Assembly: GCA_016165875.1 (NCBI GenBank)
Contig: JABBOT010000035.1
Span: forward strand, 1-64,000
From: Acanthopleura granulata
Taxonomy: Eukaryota > Mollusca > Polyplacophora > Chitonida > Chitonidae
Direction of reading: 5' to 3'
Length of the DNA stretch: 64,000 nt
Translations under genes and position numbers: made by a program
Shown here: in pieces, positions 47,990 through 57,354 of the stretch
Layout of the letters: each line of letters begins with the position of its first letter
Numbering within the stretch: position 1 is the stretch's first letter
The notes under the pieces: model-generated
The model's database searches: none
Told to the model about the DNA's origin: nothing
Seen by the model: only the letters and a program-made list of their open reading frames with translations

Positions 47990-48631
47990 AATTCCCCCTG
48001 CTTTGGATCTGACGCACAGACCTTTCTATTATCCAGAACACATCACCATAGGTTTCAGCAATTATATGTCTAAACAATCTACAATCCACACTTATGTAAC
48101 AAGAAGTCATACTTTCGATCTGTATAACCCTAATCTCCCATATTATTCTATTAAGTGTACGGGTCCCGGAGAATGGAACAAACTGTCCTTCTGCATACGT
48201 TGTATATGCTAAATGTGTCACTTTAAATCAAGGCTCAAATCATACTTTGTCCATAATCGAGTAATAGTCAGTGGTGTACAGCGATGTAGTGAAGCTCTAT
48301 CATAGCACACGAATTTTTAATTTTTTTTTTTATTTCTTCTCTCCTTTTCCTCTTATTTCCTTTCTTGCATTGCTGCGCTGTGTAGAATTTGTTTATTCAC
48401 ACCATGGCTTTATACTCTTGAAAAACCTTGTAAAAATCCGCCATCGTATAGTTTTATTTTCCTCAATCATTTGATGGGGATAGAACACGCTCTCAGGAGC
48501 TTTAGTCCCGTCAATATGGTAATTCCTTCATGTATAAAATATTTATGGATATGTGTTATCGATGTCTATAAAGTTTGTTCTTTTCTTTTTTATACTTCAC
48601 TTGTGAATAAAGAAATTAAATCAAATCAAAT
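47990..48631 (+). mobile_element. LINE 3' end (CR1/Jockey-like)
   Basis: The plus frame STIHTYVTRSHTFDLYNPNL, then SIKCTGPGEWNKL, a stop and HFKSRLKSYF, matches the known C-terminal pattern of non-LTR retrotransposon reverse transcriptases (HTY-x-TR ... GP-x-x-WN-x-L ... FK-x-x-LK). A 3' UTR follows, ending in GAATAAAGAAATTAAATC and AAATCAAAT near 48,631. Only the last part is present; it is 5'-truncated and has an in-frame stop. Such an element could supply enzymes to move SINEs. Confidence 0.6.
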
Positions 48632-48886
48632 TGCCCAGATGTCAAGAAGTTCTATAAAATGTTTTTCTTGGATCAGTTACGACAGTTTTTAGGGTTCGTC
48701 TAGTTTGGCACTATTGTCATTAGTCTGCCACATCCAGACGGAATTCAAAACATTTTGCATTGTGAGTAGGTCTTTATATGTATTAAGAGTAAAAAGTTCA
48801 GCTCGACGAGTTCAGCGGTTTTTGGCAAGAAGGTTTGAAAAGGTTGTTTACAAAATGAAAATGGCCCCCCAAACCACCTGACCAGT

Positions 48887-49280
48887 TCAAATAACTCGAG
48901 CCTCACTACTCACGTCGTGCCCGCCATTACGGCGAGGAGCTCTTACTAGAGTCCAGCACATTCTTTTCGGATTACTCGGCGAGTTTATTGGCGAAGCGGC
49001 CATCCGGAGGAGGATGAAGGCGATCTCGCGATCTTTTTGGCACTCTGACGGTGTATAGAAATCGCTTAGAACAGGTTCGGGCCATGTGGGGCTAAGAGTT
49101 TTCCGCATGACCTGAGCGTACTCGCGCATGGCGGCGTCGAAATTGCGACATGTGCGCTCTGCGCACCCCTGTCAACGAAATTCGTCATTAATCCAGTCCA
49201 GAAGCTTTGTCCTTTTTTGAGGCCACGCCGCCTGCGTCGCCTGGAGCTATTCTATAGCTTTATCGTGGCGTTTGTGGAGC
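48887..49280 (-). pseudogene. conserved Maverick protein Z (copy 2)
   Basis: The homolog of 14,200-14,630. KTLSPTWPEPVLSDFYTPSE and QKDREIAFILLRM are in an 80-codon open frame (48,887-49,129); upstream the frames read KRHDKAIE, a stop, QATQAAWPQK and LDWINDEFR, again with a stop. The two copies preserve the same residues despite independent breaks, which supports a real protein. Function unknown. Confidence 0.5.
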
Positions 49281-49292
49281 ACATTATTCCCA

Positions 49293-49526
49293 TTATTTCA
49301 TAATATCTGCAGGAATAATTCCTTGTTTAATAAGCAGGTCCTTCGTGGCCATAGCGAAACCGACATCGGTTATAAGCAGGCCCACATCCCGGGGTGTGAA
49401 ATCAAGTTTTGGTTGGGCACTTCCAGTGACCATTTTACTTAGGCGGTCGTAGCCCATGGTAAGAGCAGAGAGAACATCACTGTGATAAATCGCGTTGACA
49501 AACATCTTTCCATCAGGGATACTCAT
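49293..49526 (-). CDS. conserved small Maverick protein Y, open frame (copy 2)
   Basis: Seventy-seven codons, MSIPDGKMFVNAIYHSDVLS to KQGIIPADIMK, with a moderately hydrophobic start. The start codon follows the upstream gene's stop by nine bases, the same spacing as in copy 1. The copy 1 version is frameshifted, so this is the best available sequence of the protein. Being inside a dead element it is probably not expressed; no domain is recognised. Confidence 0.55.
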   Translation of the reverse strand: MSIPDGKMFVNAIYHSDVLSALTMGYDRLSKMVTGSAQPKLDFTPRDVGLLITDVGFAMATKDLLIKQGIIPADIMK

Positions 49527-49536
49527 ATTTGAAGCT

Positions 49537-50408
49537 CATTCCATATGGAAAAGGTCTTGGTATGTATCTAATTGGCTAACAACGTTTTGCAGTGGCTCTG
49601 AAGGTATTGTTTCAAATGACTTTGGTGACACGTAGTGCCGTTGCCACCAAATAACTTCTGCCAGCCCCCAAACCCCAGCAATACAAAGAGTTCAGTTGGG
49701 TGTATGTGGAGTAGGTGGCCGCACCTTCTGAATGTCTTTTTGGTCCCTCTCATTATTATCGAATTTGGTCTCTCTGAGTTCGGCCAAGAATTGTTCCTGT
49801 TTGTTTTTTCTGGCTGCGGCCCCTGTTTGCCATGCGGCTACCTTCTTGGGGTTCTTTAGACTCTCCTCAACCGAAGGCGTCTCATTGGGTGAAGTCTCTG
49901 TCACCGGTGCTGCTATCATCGTCTTCTGTTCCCGGGCATGCATGTTCAAATTGAAAATGCTTCATGGTAGTCAAAGTGGTTGTAAGGGAAGCTAAATACA
50001 TGCCGAACCGGTGGTACAGCTCGCATGTGGTACTGATAAGCATGTGTTCAACAAATGGGTCAGATTCATGATCGTCAATTATTTTGGGGAGATTTTCTGG
50101 AGGGACTGGTAGGAACGATCCCGCCAACCCCGACTACAGCGCGGTACGACCCAGAGTCTTCGTAACAACCCCACTAAGCTGCATCTCATAACGAGTCTTT
50201 CAGTTACTTTGTCGTCCATGTCTTCTATTTTCTCGGGAGTGGAGTCTTTTCCAAGGAGCTGCCTGCACCGTCCACCACCAGCAAGCCTCTCTCGTTTTTG
50301 CAGACATGCGGCACGATCCGATTCTGTTCAACTGGCGCCCCCTCCATGGGGCGGTGGGGGCTGGTCATCACTCTGCAGCAACTCGTCGATAACTACATGG
50401 TAATTCAT
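49537..50408 (-). pseudogene. conserved Maverick protein X (copy 2)
   Basis: ATG at 50,408 gives MNYHVVIDELLQSDDQPPPP, an acidic start with proline and glycine. After stops and a shift the frame reads GSFLPVPPENLPKIIDDHES, SDPFVEHMLISTTCELYHRF and GMYLASLTTTLTTMKHFQFE. It shifts again to a basic segment (NPKKVAAWQTGAAARKNKQE) and ends DTYQDLFHME with a stop at about 49,537. The N-terminal start is seen only here because copy 1 is deleted up to that point. Confidence 0.55.
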
Positions 50409-50494
50409 GGTAGTACTATACCCTATTGGGAGTCATCGAAGTTTAGGTTTAATACAGAACTGACTTCTGATTATCGATGCTTAACATTTGATTA

Positions 50495-50750
50495 TCAGTG
50501 CAACAGCACGATGTACTCAGTCGGCTGTTCAGTCTCCAGTATTAGCTTAGAATGCTTTGTCTCTGCAAGGCGCTGACGTACCACGGCGCGTTCTTCTCTT
50601 GTTGAGATCACATCATTTTCTCGGAGGCATTCTGCAAACGAGTCTTGGTTTTGTCGCACAGTGGGGCACACACCCTCCAACAGGTCGAGAATGAACATTG
50701 TTTAACCACACCCAGACTGTCAGCAGATGACAGCCGAATGGGGTCCTTTG
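50495..50750 (-). pseudogene. small Maverick ORF downstream of capsid-like gene
   Basis: Directly after the capsid-like stop the minus strand encodes CVPHCATKPRLVCRMPP-like sequence and, in the next frame, MFILDLLEGVCPTVRQNQDS, REERAVVRQRLAETKHSKLI and LETEQPTEYIVLLH before a stop at 50,495. The charged middle may be helical. There is no copy 1 counterpart, because that region is deleted there. Its 3' end includes a 20-base word repeated at 53,509-53,528. Function unknown. Confidence 0.4.
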
Positions 50751-50761
50751 GGAGAATGCTT

Positions 50762-51959
50762 TCAGTAGATTGCGCTGACAAACCTGCCATCTTCAACATT
50801 CAGCTGGACGTCCATGATGAAGACGTCTAAAACACCGGCATCCTGTGCCCTTTTCATGAGCTGAAGGGTCAGGGCTTCAGTGGTGTTTTCCACTGCCATG
50901 GAGCTTGTCATCATGACTTGACCTCAAGTCCAGCCATAGGGCGTATTTATTCCTTAAGAACTGTCCCAAAGTGACGTCTGCGAGGTCCAGGTCCTTTGCA
51001 GCTATATACGTTATTGGGTGCCGCTTGCTGCTAGCAGCAAAGGACTCTTTTGCCTCATCTCAATGCTGGTAGGCGCGCATGCCCTGACTATATCTTATTA
51101 GGAACCCTCTCGATCGTGACGTCTACCTTTGTGATCCTTGGGGTGGAGAAGGTTTTAGAGTCTCTATTGAAAGGGTCGGCGGGAATCTCTTCGAAGAGCA
51201 TCAAGATGTTAATGTTGAAGTTTCACACACTGTCGCCCTTGTCTCTGCGGATTCTTCAGTGGTGCAAAACGCGGTCGTACAGGATTGAGAGGTACCGTTG
51301 TACTGGTAGAGGATTAAACGAGCCAGCTCTGGATGGTGACCATGTCATACTCCAGATTGATGTCATTCATTTCGTAGCTACTTTTTGCTGCTTCTGCGTC
51401 AGTGGTTAGAATCACCCGGCTATAGTCATTGAATGTTAGCTCGTACTCGAGTGGGACCTCTAAGGCTTTCTGGTACAACGGCATGTGGCTAGAGAGCAGT
51501 TCGAAATCTGGTGGTATGTAGAACCGGTTGCCGTAGGCTTGGGCTATTGCCCGGTCTGATGCGTCTATTCACATTATCTACACCGATGCGCATCTTTGTT
51601 ATGTTTCTATTGTCGGATGTATCAATACCTTGGTATTGCGTGTTGGCTCTCCCTTGGGTAGTCTTCCAGTCGTCCGTACAACAGTGGAAGACGTCGGAAT
51701 CATCTATGGCCCGCCCTGTATTTTGGGCTAATGTCCTATTTTCATCGGGAGAGTTTAGCGTGATGGTGAAGGCCAAGCCGGTGGTCCCCGTGATGAAAAC
51801 ATCATCATCACCGAAATTGGGGAAGCGAACCAGAAGTTTCTGGTTCTGATCTATCCTACACTGGTTATTTGTGATAACCACGAAAGAGCACACACCTTTG
51901 GCCCCCAGCTGTTCATAGAGCTTGCGGTGAGGGTTGAGCTTGCGTCCGTTTTGTCTCAT
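50762..51959 (-). pseudogene. probable capsid-like structural protein of Maverick copy 2
   Basis: ATG at 51,959 opens a 156-codon frame (MRQNGRKLNPHRKLYEQLG, then KLLVRFPNFGDDDVFITGTT and LAFTITLNSPDENRTLAQNT). After shifts come SQGMRAYQH, a stop and DEAKESFAASSKRH (about 51,041-51,093), then TLGQFLRNKYALWLDLRSS (about 50,914-50,970). VQLNVEDGRFVSAIY ends at 50,762. About 400 codons, rich in short beta-forming stretches, as in jelly-roll capsid proteins of Mavericks and adintoviruses. The capsid identity is inferred from position, size and composition, and needs a structure-based search. Transcription is divergent from the gene at 52,002. Confidence 0.55.
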
Positions 51960-52001
51960 GCTTATTAAAGTAATGTACGACTATATTACATCTTCAATAC
52001 A

Positions 52002-52569
52002 ATGGCTGATTAGGGTTTTGACCTTGATATGGGTGATCTTGATATTGATGAACGAGATGATGAGGGGCCGCCAGGGATCTCTTACCCATCAAGAGTGGAG
52101 CAGCAGTATGACAGCCAAAAACGGGGCAAACACACAATCACTTGCACGTGAGCTCACACGGGCAGCCTTAGATGACTATTATAATGCCATGGAGAAAGAC
52201 GGGTTGACCCCCTCTGCTGGGAGACATTATTCTGATTTCCAGCTGGCCCATGGTCGAGTAAGCCTTGTAGCTTATCCCAACCTTAAGATTGTCAACACAC
52301 GTACAGGCACCTCACTCAAGCAATCGACAATAGCGAGTCGTGGTGGTGGGATGGATGTCATGCGGGATGGACTTGGTTTTGTTGACTGGAAGCGGGTCAA
52401 TCTGCCATCAAAAGCGGTGCCAGTTCTTCAGAAAGCGAAGGATGACCTAGGTGGAGTTACGGCTGCGGTAGAGAATGTGGAACTACAAGACCTACAGAAA
52501 GTGGTACAGGGAACATCTGAAGCAGTTACAACAATCGAAACCACGTTGACTGATTTTCAACAGATTTAG
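52002..52569 (+). pseudogene. Maverick gene of unknown function A (copy 2)
   Basis: ATG at 52,002 (third codon followed by a TAG) begins an acidic segment (FDLDMGDLDIDERDDEGPPG). A one-base shift near 52,125 leads to a long intact frame: ANTQSLARELTRAALDDYYN, SDFQLAHGRVSLVAYPNLKI, GGGMDVMRDGLGFVDWKRVN and ending TTIETTLTDFQQI. The start is 42 bp from the divergent capsid-like gene, so the gap probably holds both promoters. Product not recognised; acidic N-terminus plus helical C-terminus would fit a virion-associated protein, but this is speculation. Confidence 0.5.
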
Positions 52570-53097
52570 TGACACCCCACTGAACCTCCGTGAGCTGCGG
52601 GGGTTGATAAGGCACTGCTGACCATCAGAGGTAAGCTGACAAACAACCTACCTAAACTCACTGCACCCGACGAGCACATTGCTTTGGAAAATAGAAAATT
52701 TGATGGAGTTGAAACAGATGAGTTCTCTAGGCGCCGCATTGCAGAATGATTTGCGAGACCTTCAAGATGAAAGAGAAACTGGCCATATTACTTGGCGCCC
52801 TGTATAGACTCACGCCAAACGCTTCACCCACCTTGGAGCGGGAGTACTTCAGGACGTTCTGGTACCGCTCTATTTCTGAGGGAAGATCAATAGGTCATGC
52901 CGTGCCTCCCGTGCCTAAGATACTGCTACCGGTCTGTGCTTGTGCTCCGAGGATTGCCCAAATATAAGTCAGAATGGTGTCGTTCACGCTTTCCACGCCT
53001 GCTTGGGAAACCCCTTCAATCGTGTCAAGCTACTATTACACAGTCTGTACCCTTAACAAAGAAGTGTTCCAACCTTTGGGTGCTATACTGAAACTGA
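52570..53097 (+). pseudogene. Maverick gene of unknown function B, heavily broken
   Basis: Continues directly after gene A. Readable pieces are TPLNLREL, GVDKALLTIRGKLTNNLPKL, HIALENRKFDGVETDEFSRR and NDLRDLQDERET in different frames. Charged helical repeats suggest a coiled-coil protein, possibly the C-terminal part of gene A. From 52,760 on the pieces are too short to follow until CTLNKEVFQPLGAILKLNEA near 53,043. Confidence 0.4.
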
Positions 53098-53535
53098 ATG
53101 AAGCTACTGGTCGTGTGGGGCTGGAAGTCACAAAAAAAGGGTATCAGTCTGTTAGATCTAGTTGATATCTTGGGATTCTCAAACGCAAGAGAACTCATGG
53201 GTAGAATAAATGAACTAGACAACCTACTCAAACTGACGCCTCACGAAGAAATATTTGTCCACCTAGACGAGGTGAGCGCGTCCGAAAACAGCACCCCAGT
53301 GTCTACAAGTAATGTATGTAGCTCTACTCTTCTGAGGGCAGTCTCTATATTTCACGAAGGCATGAAATCCGGAAGGAAGGCGGCATTTGCAGAGCCACAG
53401 GACAAAAGACTGTTGGCTGGTTTCGTGTCGGGGTTTACTGTAAAGCTGTTAAACAATTGTGACCAAGCTATAGATACAGCATACTTAAGCGTGGCTTTAC
53501 ACATTCGCCAGCACGATGTACTCAGTCGACCCTAA
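53040..53535 (+). pseudogene. Maverick gene of unknown function C, beta-rich
   Basis: CTLNKEVFQPLGAILKLNEA (from about 53,043) shifts near 53,140 into LLDLVDILGFSNARELMGRI, then EEIFVHLDEVSASENSTPVS, SSTLLRAVSIF, AGFVSGFTVKLLNNCDQAID and TAYLSVALHIRQ. The second half alternates like beta strands and resembles a virion surface or minor capsid domain, an inference only. It overlaps the next gene's ATG (53,516) by 20 bases, an arrangement typical of compact viral-type genomes. Confidence 0.45.
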
Positions 53536-53923
53536 TTGCACTGACATAGCTTTATCGGATCTGGCAGATGTTGATGGGCTTGAGCCGCAAGGCGGGGATG
53601 GAGGGATTTACGGCTTTCACTTCCAGCATGGTGTTTATTCACGAAAGAAGGTGCTGTTGGGGAGATCCGGAGAACGAGCGAAGTTTAATGAGATCGCCGA
53701 TGCGGATATCGAAGCCCCGAATACGCCCCAAAAGTTCAACCTGGTTCTATCTAATAATGAGAGATGGGTTCTCGTTAAATCGGATGATCCCAAATGGGAC
53801 ATTGATCTGGTTGTGACCCCGCTCCTGGCACAAACACTAACGGGCGGTGTTGCTGGAACGGTATTTAATTTCGGTATGGCTTTCCCCTCTCGTGCACGCT
53901 CCAGGGATATAAAGTTCATGTGA
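53516..53923 (+). CDS. Maverick gene of unknown function D, open frame
   Basis: A 135-codon open frame: MYSVDPNCTDIALSDLADVD, GGIYGFHFQHGVYSRKKVLL, IEAPNTPQKFNLVLSNNERW, DIDLVVTPLLAQTLTGGVAG. It is the longest frame in the element with a proper ATG and no break, though further broken sequence follows to about 54,270. No domain is recognised. The Gly-rich and Thr-rich C-terminal part may be membrane-facing. A 20-base stretch across the start codon recurs at 50,504-50,523. Confidence 0.5.
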   Translation: MYSVDPNCTDIALSDLADVDGLEPQGGDGGIYGFHFQHGVYSRKKVLLGRSGERAKFNEIADADIEAPNTPQKFNLVLSNNERWVLVKSDDPKWDIDLVVTPLLAQTLTGGVAGTVFNFGMAFPSRARSRDIKFM

Positions 53924-54329
53924 TGAAATCAGCGGAAGTTGGCTGTACTATCGAAGGTCGTTCAGAGACAACATCTTACCACGATATCAACACAAAATTT
54001 CCCAATCACAGGTCACCCCCGAATTCCATAGTTATTCTGGATATTGTATTGGGTGCTAATCCAGTCCCCAAGCGCTTCCAGATTCTTCCTGGCTTGAGGA
54101 TCGGGTGGCCGGAAGAGCATTCCGGAAAAAGCGTAATTATGGTTGTGAAAATGCTTCCGTGATTTAATAATGTCGAGACGACGCTGGACAATGTCAGGAC
54201 CTCTGCGGCACAAACGGTGCAGGTGAACCGGATAAATCTAGAGGATGGCATTGAGTTGAATCGGTTAAGAGTAAGAGTTAAACTCTTCTTAGATTTAGAA
54301 TTGAACATTATGGCGGCGTCTACATAAAT

Positions 54330-54914
54330 ATGGCGCCACTGTATCCAGCATTCAACCCATCTGTCTCGACTGAAGATTCCCACGAGTATAGATTACAACA
54401 TATTAGCACTCTGAAAAAAGAGTTAGAAAGTCAGAGAGATGTCTGAGCTACATTACACGAAAAATACCGCCGAACTGTCAACGCGGTTAATGGTATTGAT
54501 ACCTTGCTGTTCACGGTACGTATGGGCCTGGGCGTCACGGGAATGTTGCCCACGATAATTGCATGGATGAGCACTTAGTTTGCGGCCTTGTCAGTGGGGT
54601 GGGTAAGTTTGTAAGCTGGTGACTGTCCGTCGAAGGTAAGAAACACAATGAAATTCGCTTACTGGCTGAGAGTAAGCTTAATAGAATCAGAGACCACGTC
54701 TCTACAGCGCTGATTGGCGGTAAGATTTTGGATACCGAGTTTCGGTGAATACTCGGTGAAGTCGAGAAACAGCAAGAAATGAAAAAAAAAACAACAGATT
54801 CGAGTGGGTACAGCTCATAGCTCGATTTCATTAGATAAGGAAATGAAAGAAGCGTTAGTGCAGCCGGGGTGGGGCGAAGCTCCAGAGCAATTCATGAAAA
54901 AACTATCCAAATGA
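54330..54914 (+). pseudogene. conserved coiled-coil Maverick protein (copy 2, with 5' half)
   Basis: ATG at 54,330 starts MAPLYPAFNPSVSTEDSHEY, RLQHISTLKKELESQRDV and a stop, then LHEKYRRTVNAVNGIDTLLF and VRMGLGVTGMLPTIIA. After another break come KKHNEIRLLAESKLNRIRDH, VSTALIGGKILDTEFR and EALVQPGWGEAPEQFMKKLS with the stop at 54,912. So the full protein is about 190 codons: N-terminal coiled coil, hydrophobic centre (possible membrane segment) and charged C-terminal helices. The 3' half is shared with copy 1 (12,709-13,075). Confidence 0.6.
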
Positions 54915-55250
54915 AGTGTTGGACAGAGGTGGGATACCGGAGTTCGATTTACTTGTAGTATTATTCACAAGTCGGCTATAAGATGTGTGCATCGCCCTTA
55001 TCCAATGTACGCACTGTTACCTCAGTTGGGGTCAGGTCGGGTGTACATTATACACAATGTTTATGAAATAAATGAAAGAACCCGACTCAACCATAAAACA
55101 GATGGTCTAATTAGGCCTGGTAACCCAGACCTCAACTCACGGACAGCTGAGAAGACCGGTCATGAGTTCTTTGACTACGATCTGCTATAATACTGATTCC
55201 GTGAAGTGAAAAGAAGCAAAACTCTTTTCCCGTAGGGTTTTAATTTTCTT
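54915..55250 (+). pseudogene. remnant of the small ORF next to the coiled-coil gene (copy 2)
   Basis: DNA match to 12,360-12,712 in reverse: GTGGGATACCGGAGTTCGAT, GGGGTCAGGTCGGGT and TATACACAATGTTTATGAAA. The coding frame is broken here. The end of the region (CCCGTAGGGTTTTAATTTTC near 55,231) also matches copy 1. Confidence 0.45.
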
Positions 55251-55539
55251 TTCAATGTTGTGTGCTGCGGTAGTCTTTTTCCACACCCCCTTCTGTGTCA
55301 CGTCTCGCCAAACTTGCCACGTCTCGCCAGCGTGACTGCTTTCTATCTCCAAGGCGTTGTGCGATACACATACGGGATATAGTTCGCTGTAGGTCGCTAA
55401 GCTTTATTTATAGTAGCTGTTCTCGAGTCGAACTCTCTAGCCATGTAAATATAACTCGGCTCTCGAATGGGGTGTTATATTTTCACCGTTCTGGTCTAGA
55501 GGCTTGCGTTTCTGCGTTCATTTTATCTAGCGTCATAAC
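55251..55539. other. unassigned part of Maverick copy 2
   Basis: Only weak similarity to copy 1 12,100-12,300; no intact frame. The inner word CACGTCTCGCCA is repeated at 55,300 and 55,318. Confidence 0.3.
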
Positions 55540-55791
55540 CACGCCGGTAATACCTGCGGGCCCTTATTCTTAGCCTGATAATGGCGGCTGCGTCGTACAT
55601 TACCTGCACAGCGCGAATACAAACCATAGGTGGTACGGCATCCTGCTCCGTATGCCTGGCATGGTGTATATGTCTGTGCCCCTTGCCTCATCTGTTAATT
55701 GTGCTGCGAACAATACACGCCGGTAATACGCTCCAACCTCTGCACATCCCTCGGACAGGTTGTATATATCCCGATCATTAACCACGAGCAC
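55540..55791 (-). pseudogene. small conserved Maverick gene, function unknown (copy 2)
   Basis: On the minus strand MLVVNDRDIYNLSEGCAEVG, AYYRRVLFAAQ and TDIYTMPGIRSRMPYHLWFV are open for 63 codons; copy 1 has the same DNA at 11,390-11,655. The GTATTACCGGCGTG word (YYRRV) occurs twice in both copies. Product unknown. Confidence 0.5.
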
Positions 55792-55889
55792 CTCTCTCGA
55801 CCCATTATGGTCTTTATCTTTTAGTTGTGTTTTTCTTAATAGGATTCGAGAGAGCTATATTATATTTACACCGTTCGGGTAGAAGCAGG

Positions 55890-56169
55890 GCTGGGTGGGG
55901 CGGCCCTGGCCCAGGTGAGCTCCTGATTTCGTGTATTTCTCTAACAGAGGTTCGGTCCTGCTTCTAATTAGTGGTCCCGCATTTCTACATTCACAATTAT
56001 CTATGTACGCGAACGCGCTCCAGCCTACATACGCAATTAGCCCAATTATACGTGGATTCTTATGTATTTGTCCTATCAGGTTGTGGTGAACGAGAGTTGG
56101 GGGCTCTCTTGGGGGTGGGGAGGGCCCTATCGGGATGTGAGCCAGAACCCACATTTCCTATACTATTAC
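55890..56169 (-). repeat. terminal inverted repeat of Maverick copy 2
   Basis: Shares with copy 1's right end the order CAGGTGAGCTCC (55,912), CAGCCTACATACGCAATTA, GGGCCCTATCGGGA and GAGCCAGAACCC, ending near TACTATTAC (56,169) where copy 1 has CACTACTT. Divergence between the copies is high. No matching second terminus exists in the window. Confidence 0.65.
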
Positions 56170-57354
56170 AGGCGTCTACTCAGTGGCGAGTGTACTCTAC
56201 CCTGAGACGTTCTCAGTTGAGTTTAAACTCTACATGTTTTACATTCCAATCCTGAGTCGATTTCACAGGAGTACGATCTCTGAGACTTGAGACTGAGTTT
56301 GAGTTGAGCATAACATTGGCGTCGGAAGTTGTCGTGACGTGATGGGGGGAGGGGCGGGCGGATCGACTATCACGGTCAACTTTAGGCGAGGGTCCAGGGG
56401 CAGACTGGGCCCCTTAAGCCTCGCGTAGAGGTGCATTCTGATCAATATTAAGCCACTGAAGTGAAGATTTGAAAATGTCTTGTATAATTAGAGTTGACCT
56501 AATTTTAGCTTTTTCCTTTACGATTTCCTGCTGACTGCCTAGTATTATGATTAGCAGATATATATTCATAAATATTGACTCATACCAGTGGTTATTGTAC
56601 GTTATATAAGAAATAAAAGTGAGAATAACTCTATATCTTAAGTTCTGTCATTAGGATATCACTAGAAATACGATATGTGCATGGGAGAGGAAATATTTTT
56701 GTACTTTATTCACAGACATGGACTCTGAATGCGGATGAACAACGCTATTGTAATTTAAATCGATAAACACAATCACGATTTTAAGACTACTGGATGCTGT
56801 GATACTTGGGATTTAAAATCAACATTATTTCAATCATTTGGCGACGAAGAGTCATTTGTATATATATATATATACTCTCAGGTCCTGCCTGAACGAGAGG
56901 AATTGCCGAAGACATTATCCTTATGCCAGTTATTGTTATTTCCCCATAATGGTAAGCGAGGAAGCAGCAACTTACTCATTTTTTGGTCTTAGGTAAGACC
57001 TAGCCCAGGACCAGTCTTTAGATTTAGGCTTGGGATATGTGAACACAGCAATATCTGGCACACACCTGGTAAACTTCTGACATTACGGGTTCAAGCCCAA
57101 TTGCTGTATTTGATTTTAAGTTTCTTGTTGTTAGTGTTAGGGGATCGGCCCATCAGGACGAATGGAGTCTGCTGGAAATTTGCAAATCTTCGGCGCCAGT
57201 TCTAAAACATAAGTTACTATTTTTTGTATTTATGCAAATAAGCCAAGGTACCCATCTTAGAAAATATCATATGACTTTGTTTTCGCCAGTTTGCTTCAAT
57301 TTTACGAAAGTTTGGTTATAAATAGGTATCGATTTACATGTAAGTTGACATGAG
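56170..57354. other. gene-free stretch with a (TA)n microsatellite
   Basis: A (TA)n run sits at about 56,858-56,874. No exon or transposon was recognised. Confidence 0.35.

Larger units (their letters stand above)
48885..56169 (-). mobile_element. Maverick/Polinton-like element, copy 2 (truncated, inverted)
   Basis: It matches copy 1 in reverse orientation from the homolog of 14,655 (GAGGTTCGAGTTATT; here AATAACTCGAGCCTC at 48,885) to the terminal repeat ending near 56,169. Integrase, polymerase and one terminal repeat are missing, so it was cut off at 48,885. It retains about 4.2 kb (50,335-54,530) absent from copy 1, which holds the capsid-like and neighbouring genes. Most frames are broken, though several are open over 130-210 codons. 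Confidence 0.85.

Noticed and set aside
51511..51849. Plus-strand frame of 112 codons
   Set aside because: Antisense shadow of the capsid-like gene, which has the better-conserved protein pattern on the minus strand.
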